Positions 49,744 through 60,734 of a DNA stretch of 64,000 nucleotides are shown piece after piece; position 1 is the first letter of the stretch; each line of letters starts with the position of its first letter. Source of the stretch: Flavobacterium kingsejongi (GTDB taxonomy: Bacteria > Bacteroidota > Bacteroidia > Flavobacteriales > Flavobacteriaceae); assembly GCF_003076475.1 (NCBI RefSeq), contig NZ_CP020919.1, forward strand, positions 2,170,001 through 2,234,000. The letters are read 5' to 3'. The position numbers and the translations under genes are program-made. The notes beneath the pieces were generated by a model. It searched no databases, had not been told where the DNA came from, and saw only the letters and a list, made by a program, of their open reading frames with translations.

Positions 49744-51879
49744 TTATTGGGTACTTTCGATCAGGATGTCTAAGATTTTTATGGCTGCTTCGCTAATTTT
49801 AGTCCCTGGACCAAATACGGCAACAGCACCAGCATCAAATAGGTATTGATAATCCTGAGCCGGGATAACCCCGCCTACGATGACCATAATATCCTCACGC
49901 CCATATTTTTTCAGTTCTTCGATTACCTGGGGTACCAGTGTTTTATGTCCTGCTGCCAGCGAGGAAACGCCCAATATGTGTACGTCATTTTCCACGGCCT
50001 GTTTGGCTGCTTCTGCCGGAGTCTGAAATAATGGGCCTATGTCTACATCAAAACCCACATCGGCATATCCGGTCGCGACTACTTTGGCTCCACGGTCATG
50101 TCCGTCCTGACCCATTTTGGCGATCATTATCCGTGGGCGACGGCCATCAATTTTGGCAAATTCATTCGCTTTTTGTTTCGCTTTTTCAAAGCTGACATCA
50201 TTTTTGATTTCTTTACTGTACACGCCGCTAAAAGATTTAATTTGCGCTTTATACCTTCCGAAAACAGTTTCGAGTGCATCACTAATTTCGCCCAGAGTGG
50301 CGCGATTTCGGGCTGCAGCGACTGCTAATTCCAACAAATTGCCTTTACCGGTTTTAGCCGCTTCGGTCAATTGGTGTAAGTTCTCCTGTACTTTTTGAGC
50401 GTCCCGGTCTGCTTTAATCTGTTCCAGCCGCTCTACCTGCTGTTTCCGAACCATTTGGTTGTCAACATCCAGGATATGCAACGGATCTTCTTTTTCGAGA
50501 CGGTATTTATTCACTCCTACAATAATATCCTGTCCGCTATCGATACGGGCCTGTTTTCGGGCGGCGGCTTCTTCAATCCGCAATTTTGGAATTCCGGCTT
50601 CTATGGCTTTGGTCATTCCACCCAGCTCTTCGACCTCTTCAATCAGTGCCCAGGCTTTCTCGGCGATCTCCGCAGTCAGGCTTTCAATATAATAACTTCC
50701 GGCCCAAGGGTCGACTGTTTTGGTAATTTTGGTTTCTTCCTGCAGGAATATTTGGGTATTTCGGGCAATCCTGGCAGAAAAGTCAGTTGGTAATGCAATG
50801 GCTTCGTCGAGTGCATTCGTATGCAGTGACTGGGTGCCGCCAAATGCAGCAGCGGCAGCTTCGATACAGGTTCGGGCCACATTGTTAAAAGGGTCTTGTT
50901 CTGTAAGGCTCCAGCCCGATGTCTGGCAGTGGGTTCGTAAAGCCAGGGATTTTTCATCCCCCGGATTAAACTGTTTTAGTAGTTTGGCCCACAACATTCT
51001 CCCGGCCCGCATTTTGGCAATTTCCATAAAATGGTTCATGCCAATGGCCCAGAAAAAGGAAAGCCGTGGTGCAAATTCATCGATTTTCATTCCTGCCGCC
51101 AAACCCGTACGGATGTATTCCAGTCCGTCGGCAAGGGTGTAGGCCAGTTCGATGTCGGCAGTGGCACCAGCTTCCTGCATGTGGTAGCCTGAAATCGAAA
51201 TGGAATTGAATTTCGGCATTTTTTTACTCGTGAAATCAAAGATATCAGCGATTATTTTCATGGAAGGTGTTGGCGGATAGATATAGGTATTCCGCACCAT
51301 AAATTCCTTCAGGATATCATTTTGTATGGTACCGGAAAGCAATTCGGTTTTTACGCCCTGTTCTTCGGCAGCGACAATATAAAAAGCCATAATGGGCAAA
51401 ACCGCTCCATTCATTGTCATGGAAACAGACATTTCATCCAGGGGAATCTGATCGAAAAGCACTTTCATGTCTTCTACAGTATCAATGGCTACACCTGCTT
51501 TCCCCACGTCACCTACGACGCGTTCGTGATCGCTGTCATACCCACGGTGAGTGGGCAGGTCAAAGGCAATGGAAAGCCCTTTTTGGCCGGCAGCAAGATT
51601 TCTCCTATAAAAAGCATTACTTTCTTCGGCGGTCGAGAATCCAGCATATTGGCGTACGGTCCAGGGACGGCGTACATACATGGTGGAATAAGGGCCTCTC
51701 AGGTTCGGGGCAAAACCAGCTCCAAAGCCGAGGTGCTCCAGGTTTTCAAGATCTTCTTTTGTATACGCCTGTTTCAATTCGATCCCTTCGGCAGTAAAAA
51801 AAGGTTCTTTTTCTACCGTGGTATTTTCATGGGTCAAAGGCGTGCTGTCAAGCTGTAAATGTTGTATGTTTTTTCTCAT
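49744..51879 (-). CDS. mutB: Methylmalonyl-CoA mutase, large subunit
   Basis: The 711-residue large subunit of the adenosylcobalamin enzyme interconverts succinyl-CoA and (R)-methylmalonyl-CoA. It has the TIM-barrel substrate domain ([28 protein letters not shown]) and a C-terminal B12-binding domain with D592-G-H594-D-R-G (the DxHxxG motif) and the G-V-S-S-L-A-A-G-H and G-G-V-I-P loops. It supports propionate production from succinate or entry of propionyl-CoA. It forms a heterodimer with the small subunit encoded 55 bases upstream. Confidence 0.97.
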   Translation of the reverse strand: MRKNIQHLQLDSTPLTHENTTVEKEPFFTAEGIELKQAYTKEDLENLEHLGFGAGFAPNLRGPYSTMYVRRPWTVRQYAGFSTAEESNAFYRRNLAAGQKGLSIAFDLPTHRGYDSDHERVVGDVGKAGVAIDTVEDMKVLFDQIPLDEMSVSMTMNGAVLPIMAFYIVAAEEQGVKTELLSGTIQNDILKEFMVRNTYIYPPTPSMKIIADIFDFTSKKMPKFNSISISGYHMQEAGATADIELAYTLADGLEYIRTGLAAGMKIDEFAPRLSFFWAIGMNHFMEIAKMRAGRMLWAKLLKQFNPGDEKSLALRTHCQTSGWSLTEQDPFNNVARTCIEAAAAAFGGTQSLHTNALDEAIALPTDFSARIARNTQIFLQEETKITKTVDPWAGSYYIESLTAEIAEKAWALIEEVEELGGMTKAIEAGIPKLRIEEAAARKQARIDSGQDIIVGVNKYRLEKEDPLHILDVDNQMVRKQQVERLEQIKADRDAQKVQENLHQLTEAAKTGKGNLLELAVAAARNRATLGEISDALETVFGRYKAQIKSFSGVYSKEIKNDVSFEKAKQKANEFAKIDGRRPRIMIAKMGQDGHDRGAKVVATGYADVGFDVDIGPLFQTPAEAAKQAVENDVHILGVSSLAAGHKTLVPQVIEELKKYGREDIMVIVGGVIPAQDYQYLFDAGAVAVFGPGTKISEAAIKILDILIESTQ

Positions 51880-51934
51880 TTTGACTGATGTAAAGTCTGT
51901 ATGGTGGCTATGGACTGTTGTTGAATGACCTGAA

Positions 51935-53308
51935 CTAAGGATTTAATTTTTCGCTTTCCAGCCGTTCCTGTTCCATCTTTTCAGCCAGTCTTTTTGCTAT
52001 AATAGGCGTAATCAGTGTTTTTCGGGGTTTCATTTTTACAAAAGGAAATAACTCGAGGTCATGTGCCATACGGTCATTTTTGTTCGGGTATTTATTGGTC
52101 CCCAACAAAATTTCTTTTCCATTATCAAAGAGTTCCTGCTCTTTGGCAGCACTTTCCTGGATTTTTTTCTGAATGGTTCCGTCTTTCAATAATTTAAGGA
52201 AGCCTCCATTTTCCTCGATGTCTTTAAAAAGTGCGAGTCCTTTTTCTGCCAGTTGGCGGGTGAGGCTTTCGATATAATAAGCTCCATCGGCAGGATTGTC
52301 CACTTTACCAAAGTAGCATTCATTTTTGAGTACTAAAAGTTGGTTTCGGGAAATCCGGTCTCCAAATTCATTATTTTTATGGTAGAGTGCATCATAAGGC
52401 ATATTGGATACCGCATTGGCACCACCTAATATCGCACTCATACATTCTGTTGTAGTACGAAGCATGTTGACATTATAATCGTACAGGGTTTTATTTCTTT
52501 TGGAAGGACGGGCAAAAATATGGCAGTCCGTTGTGATTCCGTATTCTTTGGAGGTAATGTTGTATAATAACCGGATGGCCCTTAGTTTGGCTATTTCGAA
52601 GAAATAATTCGTTCCCACAGCGACCTGGAAGGTTAACGGCTGTTTCAGGACTTCAATACGGTTGAAATACTCATTAGCGTGTGCCAGCGCATAAGCAATT
52701 TGCTGAACAAAATTAGCGCCTGCATTTTGATAATGGGCCACATCAACACTTACTACTTTCACCGATTGCACGGTTTTTATGATGGTATTGAGGCGATCGA
52801 AATCTTTTTCGAGATTTTCAAACCAATTCCCATCCTGGGTAAGTTGGCCGATAGGATCGATATTGCAATAGATATCAGCATTTTGGGCTGTCGCTATAGT
52901 ATCGATAATTTTTACGAAATCGATTGAAAGGAATTGCAAATGAAAGTAGACTGTAATCTTTTCCAAAGGAAGGCTTTCCAATAGTTTTTTGACATCAGTC
53001 TGCTCATCTTCGATAGTAAAGCTCAGGCTTTCCGCACCACGTTGTACAGCATCATTGGCGCGGTAAATTGAAATGTCAAGGTCAAAAACGAAAATGTCCT
53101 GGCAGATTTTAGAGCTTGACGCATGGGTTGAAACAGGAAGTGGCACTTCCGAAGCATCAGCGTGATAAAATGGTTTGACCTTAATATCTTCCGGACTGCT
53201 CCAGACTAATGTATCGTTATAATCGGCCCCTTTTAGATCAAACTGGATTTGCTGTTTCCATTGTTTGGATGAAACGGGTTCGAATTCCCCGAATAATTGC
53301 TTACTCAT
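51935..53308 (-). CDS. mutA: Methylmalonyl-CoA mutase, small subunit
   Basis: The small subunit lacks the catalytic residues and stabilises the large one. The 457-residue protein has the mutase barrel pattern ([30 protein letters not shown]) but ends right after the barrel; the C-terminal cobalamin-like domain found in the longer actinobacterial small subunit (about 620-640 residues) is missing. It is cotranscribed with mutB and lies 11 bases behind the ftsB-like gene. Confidence 0.92.
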   Translation of the reverse strand: MSKQLFGEFEPVSSKQWKQQIQFDLKGADYNDTLVWSSPEDIKVKPFYHADASEVPLPVSTHASSSKICQDIFVFDLDISIYRANDAVQRGAESLSFTIEDEQTDVKKLLESLPLEKITVYFHLQFLSIDFVKIIDTIATAQNADIYCNIDPIGQLTQDGNWFENLEKDFDRLNTIIKTVQSVKVVSVDVAHYQNAGANFVQQIAYALAHANEYFNRIEVLKQPLTFQVAVGTNYFFEIAKLRAIRLLYNITSKEYGITTDCHIFARPSKRNKTLYDYNVNMLRTTTECMSAILGGANAVSNMPYDALYHKNNEFGDRISRNQLLVLKNECYFGKVDNPADGAYYIESLTRQLAEKGLALFKDIEENGGFLKLLKDGTIQKKIQESAAKEQELFDNGKEILLGTNKYPNKNDRMAHDLELFPFVKMKPRKTLITPIIAKRLAEKMEQERLESEKLNP

Positions 53309-53319
53309 TTTGGTTTTGC

Positions 53320-53673
53320 TTAAATAGATTTTGTATCCTCCTCGTCAGGAATAGCGTCCTCTTCAAATTCAATGATATATATATCCTCGCTGTCGCGCTT
53401 CATGTAATACTTTTCCCGGGCATATTTTTCAATCTGATCCGGATTCTTCAACAGCTTGATATTCTGCTGGTCTTTCCGGATTTCATCCTGATAGTATTTC
53501 TTATTATCCTCCAGTTCGTCCAGTTGCTTGTTCAGCATCCGGTGTTCAAAGTAGGATGTATTATCCAGAAAGAACATCCAGATGGCAAAAAAGAACAACA
53601 CCAGTACATACCGGTTCCCGATGAATTTCAGGAAAGGATAGCGGGAAGTTAATTTTTTAAATGGATTTCTCAT
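53320..53673 (-). CDS. FtsB/DivIC-like septum formation protein
   Basis: This 117-residue protein has one membrane segment (about 19-36, V-L-V-L-F-F-F-A-I-W) and a coiled-coil-like helix after it (L-N-K-Q-L-D-E-L-E-D-N-K-K-Y-Y), the layout of FtsB/DivIC. It ends with an acidic tail typical of Bacteroidota members. The Y-A-R-E-K-Y-Y-M segment is the most conserved part in this family. It is a divisome linker between FtsL and FtsQ. It lies between udk (36-base gap) and mutA (11-base gap). Confidence 0.85.
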   Translation of the reverse strand: MRNPFKKLTSRYPFLKFIGNRYVLVLFFFAIWMFFLDNTSYFEHRMLNKQLDELEDNKKYYQDEIRKDQQNIKLLKNPDQIEKYAREKYYMKRDSEDIYIIEFEEDAIPDEEDTKSI

Positions 53674-53709
53674 TGTATTAGTACTAGTATCCGGATGTTG
53701 TATTCGTTT

Positions 53710-54318
53710 TTATAATATCCGTTGATTGATCACGGCTCTTACCACATCAATGGCAACAGTATTGTATTTGTCATTCGGGATGATGATATCTGCAAAGGCC
53801 TTGGTAGGCTCGATAAATTGCTCATGCATTGGTTTCAGGGTGTGCTGGTAGCGGTTAATAACCTCTTCCATGTCACGGCCTCTTTCGGCGATATCCCTTT
53901 TAAGCCTGCGAATCAGCCTTTCGTCTGAATCGGCATGTACATATATTTTGATATCAAACATATCCCGTAATTCCGGATTCGCAAGAATCAGGATCCCTTC
54001 AATAATCATTACTTTGCGTGGATGGGTAGCGACTGTATCCTCTGTCCTGTTGTGGGTTACAAAAGAATAGACAGGCTGATCGACTACATTTCCAGCTTTT
54101 AATTGTTTCAAATGCTCGGTTAGCAAATCAAAATCTATGGCTCTCGGATGATCAAAATTAATCAGTGCCCGTTCATCAAAACTTAAATTAGGATTGGCTT
54201 TATAATACGAATCCTGTGAAATTATGCCTACTTCTGTTTGAGGTAATTCGTTCATAATCTGCTGAACGACAGTTGTTTTTCCGCTTCCGGTTCCTCCGGC
54301 AATTCCGATAATAAGCAT
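53710..54318 (-). CDS. udk: Uridine kinase
   Basis: Udk phosphorylates uridine and cytidine to UMP and CMP using ATP or GTP (pyrimidine salvage). The 202-residue protein has the P-loop G-G-T-G-S-G-K-T-T near residue 8, the Q-D-S-Y-Y-K segment, N-F-D-H-P-R-A-I-D-F-D, and the E-G-I-L-I-L Walker-B-like stretch followed by L-I-R-R-L-K-R-D-I-A-E-R-G-R. The length fits. It leads the run udk-ftsB-mutA-mutB-araC. Confidence 0.96.
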   Translation of the reverse strand: MLIIGIAGGTGSGKTTVVQQIMNELPQTEVGIISQDSYYKANPNLSFDERALINFDHPRAIDFDLLTEHLKQLKAGNVVDQPVYSFVTHNRTEDTVATHPRKVMIIEGILILANPELRDMFDIKIYVHADSDERLIRRLKRDIAERGRDMEEVINRYQHTLKPMHEQFIEPTKAFADIIIPNDKYNTVAIDVVRAVINQRIL

Positions 54319-54446
54319 AAAGTGTTGAATTATTTTTTAATTAGGGCAAAAATAGGAATTAATCAATGATTATTTCAAATTCATTCACTTAATTGTTATT
54401 TGTATGGAACTGCCATAATGTATGCCTGGAAATTCAGAAAACCGGA

Positions 54447-55193
54447 CTATTCTTTAATCAGCCTTGCTTTGTTGTATTCGGAGTTCATCCGGGCAATATT
54501 CAGTACGGATATTCCCTGTGGACATTTGACTTCGCAAGCCTCTGTATTACTGCAATGCCCAAAACCTTCCTGATCCATCTGGTGGACCATTTCAATGACG
54601 CGTTTGGTAGCTTCTTTACTGCCCTGCGGAAGTTTGGCCAAATGGGCAATTTTAGCGGAGGTAAAAAGCGCGGCGCTTGAATTTTTGCACGTGGCAACAC
54701 AGGCCCCACAACCGATACAGGCTGCGGAATCAAAAGCCGACTCGGCAGTATCATGTACGATAAGGATAGTATTGGCTTCTGCAGCATGTCCGGTGCTGGC
54801 AGAAATAAAACCATTGGACTGTATGATACGGTCTAAGGCAGACCGGTCAATTTTCAGGTCTCGTTTGAGCGGGAAGGCTTTTGCGCGGAACGGTTCCACA
54901 TAAATAGTCGATCCGTCCTGAAACTCCCGCATGTGAAGTTGGCAAACCGTAAGTCCCGGAACCGGACCGTGTGCCTGACCGTTGACCATCATACCGCAGG
55001 TGCCACAAATCCCTTCGCGGCAATCATGGTCAAATTCTACCGGGTTATCCCCCTTAAGAACCAATTGCTCATTCAGGGTATCCATCATTTCTAAAAATGA
55101 CATGTCTTTATTCACGGCATCCAAATCGTAATCAACCAGGGCGCCTTTGCTGTTAGCATCTTTCTGACGCCATATTTTGAGGTGTATTTTCAT
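54447..55193 (-). CDS. sdhB: Succinate:quinone oxidoreductase iron-sulfur subunit
   Basis: The 248-residue subunit carries the iron-sulfur clusters that pass electrons between the flavoprotein and quinone sites. The [2Fe-2S] motif C-R-E-G-I-C-G-T-C-G lies in the N-terminal half, the first [4Fe-4S]-type box C-I-G-C-G-A-C-V-A-T-C and a further set C-S-N-T-E-A-C-E-V-K-C-P follow. It functions as succinate dehydrogenase or fumarate reductase. The gene order is sdhC-sdhA-sdhB, with 11 bases between sdhA and sdhB. Confidence 0.96.
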   Translation of the reverse strand: MKIHLKIWRQKDANSKGALVDYDLDAVNKDMSFLEMMDTLNEQLVLKGDNPVEFDHDCREGICGTCGMMVNGQAHGPVPGLTVCQLHMREFQDGSTIYVEPFRAKAFPLKRDLKIDRSALDRIIQSNGFISASTGHAAEANTILIVHDTAESAFDSAACIGCGACVATCKNSSAALFTSAKIAHLAKLPQGSKEATKRVIEMVHQMDQEGFGHCSNTEACEVKCPQGISVLNIARMNSEYNKARLIKE

Positions 55194-55204
55194 AACGACT
55201 GTTT

Positions 55205-57121
55205 TTAACTGTAACTTCTTACTGAAGGTTTTATATATTCAAAGACCAGTGGTTCAGGATGTAATACCGGTGCTGCATTGGCTCCCGGCCATTCCCAGGC
55301 AGAGACATAACAGAATTTAGCATCGTTTCGTAAGGCTTCTCCATCTGGTGTTTGATATTCTTCGCGAAAATGAGCGCCGCAGGATTCTTCACGGCTTAAA
55401 GCATCGTGACACATCAGCTTGGCGATTTCAAGATAATCGGCGACACGCCCTGCTTTTTCAAGTTCCGCATTGATTTCCCCTGCTTCTCCGGAAACTAAGA
55501 GGTCTTTGTAGAACTCTTCGGATAAGACATCAAGGGCGGCCAATGCTTCGGTTAATCCCGCTGCCGATCGGGACAAGCCACATTTGTCATAGAGTAATTT
55601 CCCGAGTTGCTTGTGGAAATAATCTGTTGTTTTCGTCCCCTTTATTACGATCAACTGTTCGAGTTGTGCTTTTACAGCAGTTTCCACCCGTTTAAATTCT
55701 GGATGTGCTGTGGTAATTCTCTCGCTTTTTAATTCCCCTGAGAGGTAGTTGGCTAAAGTGTAGGGGAGTATGAAATATCCGTCGACACAGGCCTGAAGCA
55801 GGGAATTGGCACCAAGCCTGTTGGCACCATGATCGGCAAAGTTGGCTTCTCCGACAGCAAATAACCCGGGAAGGGTAGTCATCAGTTCATAATCTACCCA
55901 AAGGCCTCCCATAGAAAAGTGGGCGGCAGGGGAAATTTTCATCGGGGAACTATAGGCATCATCATCGGTAATTTTTTTATACATGGAAAAAAGATTCCCG
56001 AATTTTTCCGTAATCTTATTGACGCCCTGTTCCAGTATGGCTTTGGAAAAATCGAGGTATACGGCATTTTTAAGCGGGCCAACACCGAAACCGGCATCAA
56101 TACGTTCTTTGGCAGCCCGTGATGAGATATCCCTGGGAGCGAGATTCCCGAATGAAGGATACCGTCGTTCGAGGTAATAATCCCGTTCTTCTTCGGGAAT
56201 GGCATTGGGTTCCCTGGTTTCGTTTTTTTGTTTTGGTACCCAGATCCTACCATCATTCCGGAGGGATTCGGACATCAGGGTTAATTTGGACTGATAATCT
56301 CCGGATTGGGGCAGGCAGGTAGGATGGATTTGTGTCCAGCTGGGAGCAGCCATAAAAGCCCCGCGTTTGTGGGCACGCCAGATAGCCGAACCATTGCAGC
56401 CCATGGCAAGGGTAGAGAGATAATAGATTTTCCCGAAGCCCCCTGTCGCGAGTACTACTGCATCAGCCGCATGCCGTTCTATAGCACCGGTGTCGAGATT
56501 CCGGACAATAATACCTTTGGCTTTGCCATCAATCACCACCAGATCCAACATTTCGTGGCGCGTATGCAATTGTACTTTATCGAGTTTTACCTGTCGCATC
56601 AGGGATTGATAGGCGCCGAGCAGCAATTGCTGTCCGGTTTGTCCACGGGCATAAAAAGTCCGGCTTACCTGTACACCTCCAAAAGAGCGATTGCTAAGGT
56701 ACCCTCCATATTCCCGGGCAAAAGGGACGCCTTGCGCCACGGCCTGGTCAATCAGGTTCAGGGAGCATTCTGCCAGGCGATACACGTTGGCTTCCCGGGA
56801 CCTGAAATCACCACCTTTAAGTGTATCATAAAACATACGGTATACAGAATCGCCATCATTTTGGTAATTCTTAGCCGCATTGACACCGCCCTGTGCTGCT
56901 ACGGAATGCGCTCTCCGGGCCGAATCCTGAAAGCAGAAAGAGGTGACATTATATCCCAGTTCTGCTATAGAAGCCGCAGCAGCCGCACCCGAAAGTCCGG
57001 TGCCTACTACAATAATAGTCAGTTTTTTGCGATTGGCCGGATTCACCAGCTTCGCCTGTGCTTTATAATGGTCCCATTTATTTTCTAATGGTCCTTCGGG
57101 GATTTTGGCATCTAATTTCAT
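55205..57121 (-). CDS. sdhA: Succinate dehydrogenase/fumarate reductase flavoprotein subunit
   Basis: The 638-residue flavoprotein oxidises succinate to fumarate or the reverse, with covalently bound FAD. The dinucleotide site [12 protein letters not shown], the FAD-linking region with [20 protein letters not shown] near residue 285, and the [11 protein letters not shown] active-site segment are present. The length is that of the Bacteroidota/Wolinella-like family. The start at 57121 overlaps the sdhC stop by 4 bases, so the two are translationally coupled. Confidence 0.97.
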   Translation of the reverse strand: MKLDAKIPEGPLENKWDHYKAQAKLVNPANRKKLTIIVVGTGLSGAAAAASIAELGYNVTSFCFQDSARRAHSVAAQGGVNAAKNYQNDGDSVYRMFYDTLKGGDFRSREANVYRLAECSLNLIDQAVAQGVPFAREYGGYLSNRSFGGVQVSRTFYARGQTGQQLLLGAYQSLMRQVKLDKVQLHTRHEMLDLVVIDGKAKGIIVRNLDTGAIERHAADAVVLATGGFGKIYYLSTLAMGCNGSAIWRAHKRGAFMAAPSWTQIHPTCLPQSGDYQSKLTLMSESLRNDGRIWVPKQKNETREPNAIPEEERDYYLERRYPSFGNLAPRDISSRAAKERIDAGFGVGPLKNAVYLDFSKAILEQGVNKITEKFGNLFSMYKKITDDDAYSSPMKISPAAHFSMGGLWVDYELMTTLPGLFAVGEANFADHGANRLGANSLLQACVDGYFILPYTLANYLSGELKSERITTAHPEFKRVETAVKAQLEQLIVIKGTKTTDYFHKQLGKLLYDKCGLSRSAAGLTEALAALDVLSEEFYKDLLVSGEAGEINAELEKAGRVADYLEIAKLMCHDALSREESCGAHFREEYQTPDGEALRNDAKFCYVSAWEWPGANAAPVLHPEPLVFEYIKPSVRSYS

Positions 57122-57801
57122 TGTATAAACTGTTTTAAGTAGATGTAAAGCGGAATAATGATAAATCCTATGGTGATGGCATAACTATAAACGATACCAA
57201 ATTTCTGAACATAGGCGGCATAACGGGGATGGTATAATCCAAGGGAGCGGGCAGCACTTTTGAACCCATGGAGCAGGTGGTACCCGAGAGCCAGTAAGGA
57301 CAGGATATAAAATACAACATACCATCCTGTATGAAAGGCATTGACTACAATTTGGTATAAGTCTTTGTTTCCATTGGTATCATACGGAATGCTGCCAAAC
57401 TTATACGAATACCAAAAGTCCTTGAAGTGAATGACAAGGAATACCAATAGGATCGTTCCGAGTATACCCATATTCCTGGAATACCATTTACTCGCTTTTT
57501 TGCGATCGTCATAGGCATATTTCACGACTGATTTTCGATTCCGGAGTGTGATAAATAAAGCATCCACCGCATGGGCGATCAGGGAAAAATACAACACATA
57601 GGAAACGATCTTTATAAAAATATTGCCTGATAACAACGTGGAATAATTGTTAAAGGAAACTACGGCTTTGTCTTCGGGAAGCAATAGCTGCATATTCCCG
57701 AGCAAATGAATGACGAGGAAAAAGCATAAAAACAATCCGGTTAATGCCATCAGGTTTTTACGGGATAAGGTGCTTTGAAGAATGGGATTCATTGTTATCA
57801 T
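57118..57801 (-). CDS. sdhC: Succinate dehydrogenase cytochrome b subunit
   Basis: The 227-residue integral membrane subunit has five hydrophobic segments and His residues that can bind heme ([36 protein letters not shown]), typical of the type B (two-heme) succinate:menaquinone reductase of Bacteroidota. It ends where sdhA begins (4-base overlap). ATGs at 57801 and 57792 are both possible starts (M-I-T-M-N-P-I-L); the second gives the usual start of the family. Confidence 0.92.
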   Translation of the reverse strand: MITMNPILQSTLSRKNLMALTGLFLCFFLVIHLLGNMQLLLPEDKAVVSFNNYSTLLSGNIFIKIVSYVLYFSLIAHAVDALFITLRNRKSVVKYAYDDRKKASKWYSRNMGILGTILLVFLVIHFKDFWYSYKFGSIPYDTNGNKDLYQIVVNAFHTGWYVVFYILSLLALGYHLLHGFKSAARSLGLYHPRYAAYVQKFGIVYSYAITIGFIIIPLYIYLKQFIQ

Positions 57802-57820
57802 GACTACACTGCTTTATTAA

Positions 57821-59296
57821 TTAATATACACCTATGGCTTTCCACCATAAGCCACCTAATCCCATCCAGATGAGCATTAAAGAGATTCCCACAATGAGCC
57901 CCATAATCCACCATTTCTTGACATCGACATAGCCGCTTCCAAAAAATACCGGTGCCGGACCATGGGCATAATGGGTTAGTGTCCCATATAAGGAACCGGT
58001 ATAACCTAACATGAGGGCGAGCAGCATCGGAGGCACTTCCATTGCCATTCCTACTGCCAGTAAAGCGGCATACATGGCTGCAACGTGCGCAGTGGCGCTG
58101 GCAAAAAGATAATGACTTAAAAAGTAGGTAAGCACAATTATAGGAAAGGCGGTAGTCCAGGACAATCCGAGTAGTTTCGTTTGAATCAACTGACCGAACC
58201 AGGGGATAAAGCCCAATTCATTAAGAGAGCTAGCCATCATGACCAGGGTGGCAAACCATACAATGGTGTCCCACGCCCCTTTTTCTCCTTTTATATCTTC
58301 CCACGTAAGTACCTGGGTGAGCAGTAATATGGAAAGGCCGATAAAAGCTGTGGTGGTAGCATCAATCTGAAAGAAATCTCCGGAGATCCACAATACCAGC
58401 AAAATAACAAATGCCAATACCATCAGCCACTCATTTCGGGTAACAGGCCCCATTTCTTTCAATTTTAATCGCGCCATGGCTGGTGCTTCAGTAGTTTTTT
58501 TTAACTCGGGAGGGAAGATGCGGTACAGCAATAATGGAATTAATATGGCAGAAGCAAGCCCGGGTACTATAGCGGCCCAAAACCAGGACATCCAGGTGAT
58601 TTCTATGCCTAAGTCGGCAGCAAATTTCTGGCACATGGGGTTACTTGCCGTTCCGGTAAGAAATATTGCAGAAGCAATAAGGTTCATGTAATAGCTGTTC
58701 AGTGTCAGGTAGGCGCCTACTTTCCGGTGGGTCTCCGGTTGGTCCGGCATGGATCCCAAACTCATGGACATCGATTTCATAATAGGGTAAATGATCCCGC
58801 CCCCGCGGGCTGTGTTGCTGGGAATGGCCGGAGCCAGTAATAAATCGGCAGCACCAAGGCTATAGGCAAGTCCTAAAGAACTTTTTCCGAATAATGTGAT
58901 AAACAAATAGGCGATCCTGCTTCCGAGTCCCGTTTTTATAAATCCCCTCGCAATGAAGAAACTAATTCCGATAAGCCAGATGATCTTATCGCCAAAGCCA
59001 CGCAGGGCCAGTGAAATCGATTCTAGGGGATTACCGGGAGCAAGTACGCCAGACATCGCCACCAGCGCTATTGCCAGCATGCAAAGTGTCCCCATACTGG
59101 CGGCTTTCAGGATGATTCCGATGATGGTTGCCAGGAAAATTGCCAACAGGTGCCAGGCTTCGGGCGTTACACCTTCGGGCGCAGGAATAAACCATAATGT
59201 GACACCAATTACAACGGTAATCAGTAATGGAATCAGCTGGATTTCTTTGGCAGCAGCAGGAACGGTAACTGCAATTGGTGTTGGAGTGGAGTTCAT
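57821..59296 (-). CDS. DASS-family anion symporter (di- or tricarboxylate)
   Basis: The 491-residue protein belongs to the divalent anion:sodium symporter family (SLC13/CitT-like). About twelve hydrophobic segments and the two substrate hairpin motifs S-N-T-A-R-G and S-A-T-A-H-V-A are visible. Members carry succinate, malate, fumarate, citrate or tartrate, by Na+ symport or exchange. The neighbours argue for a C4-dicarboxylate: sdhC lies 19 bases downstream and a porin gene 18 bases upstream on the same strand. Confidence 0.9.
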   Translation of the reverse strand: MNSTPTPIAVTVPAAAKEIQLIPLLITVVIGVTLWFIPAPEGVTPEAWHLLAIFLATIIGIILKAASMGTLCMLAIALVAMSGVLAPGNPLESISLALRGFGDKIIWLIGISFFIARGFIKTGLGSRIAYLFITLFGKSSLGLAYSLGAADLLLAPAIPSNTARGGGIIYPIMKSMSMSLGSMPDQPETHRKVGAYLTLNSYYMNLIASAIFLTGTASNPMCQKFAADLGIEITWMSWFWAAIVPGLASAILIPLLLYRIFPPELKKTTEAPAMARLKLKEMGPVTRNEWLMVLAFVILLVLWISGDFFQIDATTTAFIGLSILLLTQVLTWEDIKGEKGAWDTIVWFATLVMMASSLNELGFIPWFGQLIQTKLLGLSWTTAFPIIVLTYFLSHYLFASATAHVAAMYAALLAVGMAMEVPPMLLALMLGYTGSLYGTLTHYAHGPAPVFFGSGYVDVKKWWIMGLIVGISLMLIWMGLGGLWWKAIGVY

Positions 59297-59314
59297 AAAG
59301 CTAATATTTATAGG

Positions 59315-60436
59315 TTATAATCGGGACTGTACTTGTATGATGAATAATTCGTTTCGATACTGTGTGGTCTCAGCGATATTCCGTTTGTAGCGTTCGATGA
59401 CCACCCCAAACTGGATCCGTGCATTATAAGACTTTAAAAATTCGGCACTCAACATGGGTGTCCAGGTTTGCCTCGGATTACTGGAATGCCTGAAATCCTG
59501 GTCGAAATATTCATAGCGGCAGGAGAATTCCAGGGAACTCAGGCGATGGTAATTGATGTCGTACCTTAGATTCGGGAGTACATACAGGCCGCGCATCTGA
59601 TACTGGCCCACACCGCCCCGGCGCTGTAATGAATCCAGGCTGTAATAAAGGGTTTGATTATTACCCTGTTTGAATTCTGCTTCCGTGATGAGTGACCATT
59701 TTTCTGCCAGTGGAAATACGCCTGAAACGTCCACTCCGGCAGCATATATATCCCCTGCTTTTACGGATCCTAAACCACCATTGATTCCAAATTTGAGATT
59801 AGTCTTCTTATCGATAACGGTCTCAATCCGGGAAGAAAAGTGCTTGCCATTATCATTATCACTGATTTGGTTCCGGTTGTTTCCATTGACAACTGAAAAT
59901 TCGTAACGGATGGGTAATTCGGTGTTGAGGTTCCCATAGACACTGGCACCAATCTGGAAACTTTGCCAGCCATTATTCCCAAAGGCGGTATACTGGTTGG
60001 AGTAGTCCATGGATTTGATCACATCGACAGGGTACATATCTTCCAGTCCGAAAGCAGGACGGAACTGCCCCATCTTTAAATTGATATAGGGATTGAGCCG
60101 ATAAGTGATATAGGCATTTTCGAGAACTTTATTTTTGGGATCGCTTTTGAAATCGGCTAGGTTAAGCAATAAAGAGACTTCGGTACGATCGGAAATTTTT
60201 GATGTAAACTGGAGTCTTGCCCGTTTGATTTCAAAGCTATTGTAGATCGCCTCTCCATCGGTATGTTGAAGTCCGGTAAGGTCAATGTCTTTATGGGAAC
60301 TGAAGGAATAACGTCCCTGAAACAATCCTTTAATCGAAATCTTCAATTTTGTTTCAGCATCTACACCAACTACATCCTGTGCAGTAGTGGCCCAAAAACA
60401 AAAGAATACTAATACTAAAATGAGATAGTGTTTCAT
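59315..60436 (-). CDS. Porin O/P family outer-membrane channel
   Basis: The 373-residue protein has a Sec signal peptide (about 1-19, W-A-T-T-A-Q) followed by alternating beta strands and the aromatic tail residue pattern of a beta-barrel that ends V-Q-S-R-L. It matches the phosphate-selective porin (OprP/OprO) family: L-N-L-K-M-G-Q-F-R-P-A-F-G-L-E. Ion selectivity cannot be read from sequence, and the neighbouring carboxylate transporter suggests organic acids. It leads the porin-transporter-sdh run. Confidence 0.87.
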   Translation of the reverse strand: MKHYLILVLVFFCFWATTAQDVVGVDAETKLKISIKGLFQGRYSFSSHKDIDLTGLQHTDGEAIYNSFEIKRARLQFTSKISDRTEVSLLLNLADFKSDPKNKVLENAYITYRLNPYINLKMGQFRPAFGLEDMYPVDVIKSMDYSNQYTAFGNNGWQSFQIGASVYGNLNTELPIRYEFSVVNGNNRNQISDNDNGKHFSSRIETVIDKKTNLKFGINGGLGSVKAGDIYAAGVDVSGVFPLAEKWSLITEAEFKQGNNQTLYYSLDSLQRRGGVGQYQMRGLYVLPNLRYDINYHRLSSLEFSCRYEYFDQDFRHSSNPRQTWTPMLSAEFLKSYNARIQFGVVIERYKRNIAETTQYRNELFIIQVQSRL

Positions 60437-60518
60437 TGGAATGAAATTAGAATCACAGATTGCTACGATAGCTATCTTTTAAATCGTTCTCAAAGGTCGT
60501 AAGCCGGTATGTGTTAAA

Positions 60519-60536
60519 ACATGATATAGGTCATGT
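60519..60536. promoter_or_regulatory. CRP/FNR-like palindrome ahead of the porin operon
   Basis: ACATGA-N6-TCATGT is a perfect inverted repeat with the 6-base spacing and the TGA/TCA core of CRP/FNR-family sites. It lies 83 bases ahead of the porin start. No regulator gene is nearby. Confidence 0.45.
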
Positions 60537-60734
60537 CTCTCAGGAATTCTATGTAATGGATGGGATGCTGTAATTAAATTACTACATAATAATGTATTAG
60601 CTTGTGAATCAGGCGCTATTTTTTATTAAAGTTAGAAAATAAAATGAGACTAATGACGTTGAATTGTTTTCTTTTTAATTTTTTTTGGTTAAAAATGTAG
60701 TATTTTAATGACTATTAGAGGTGCTAAACAAAAA

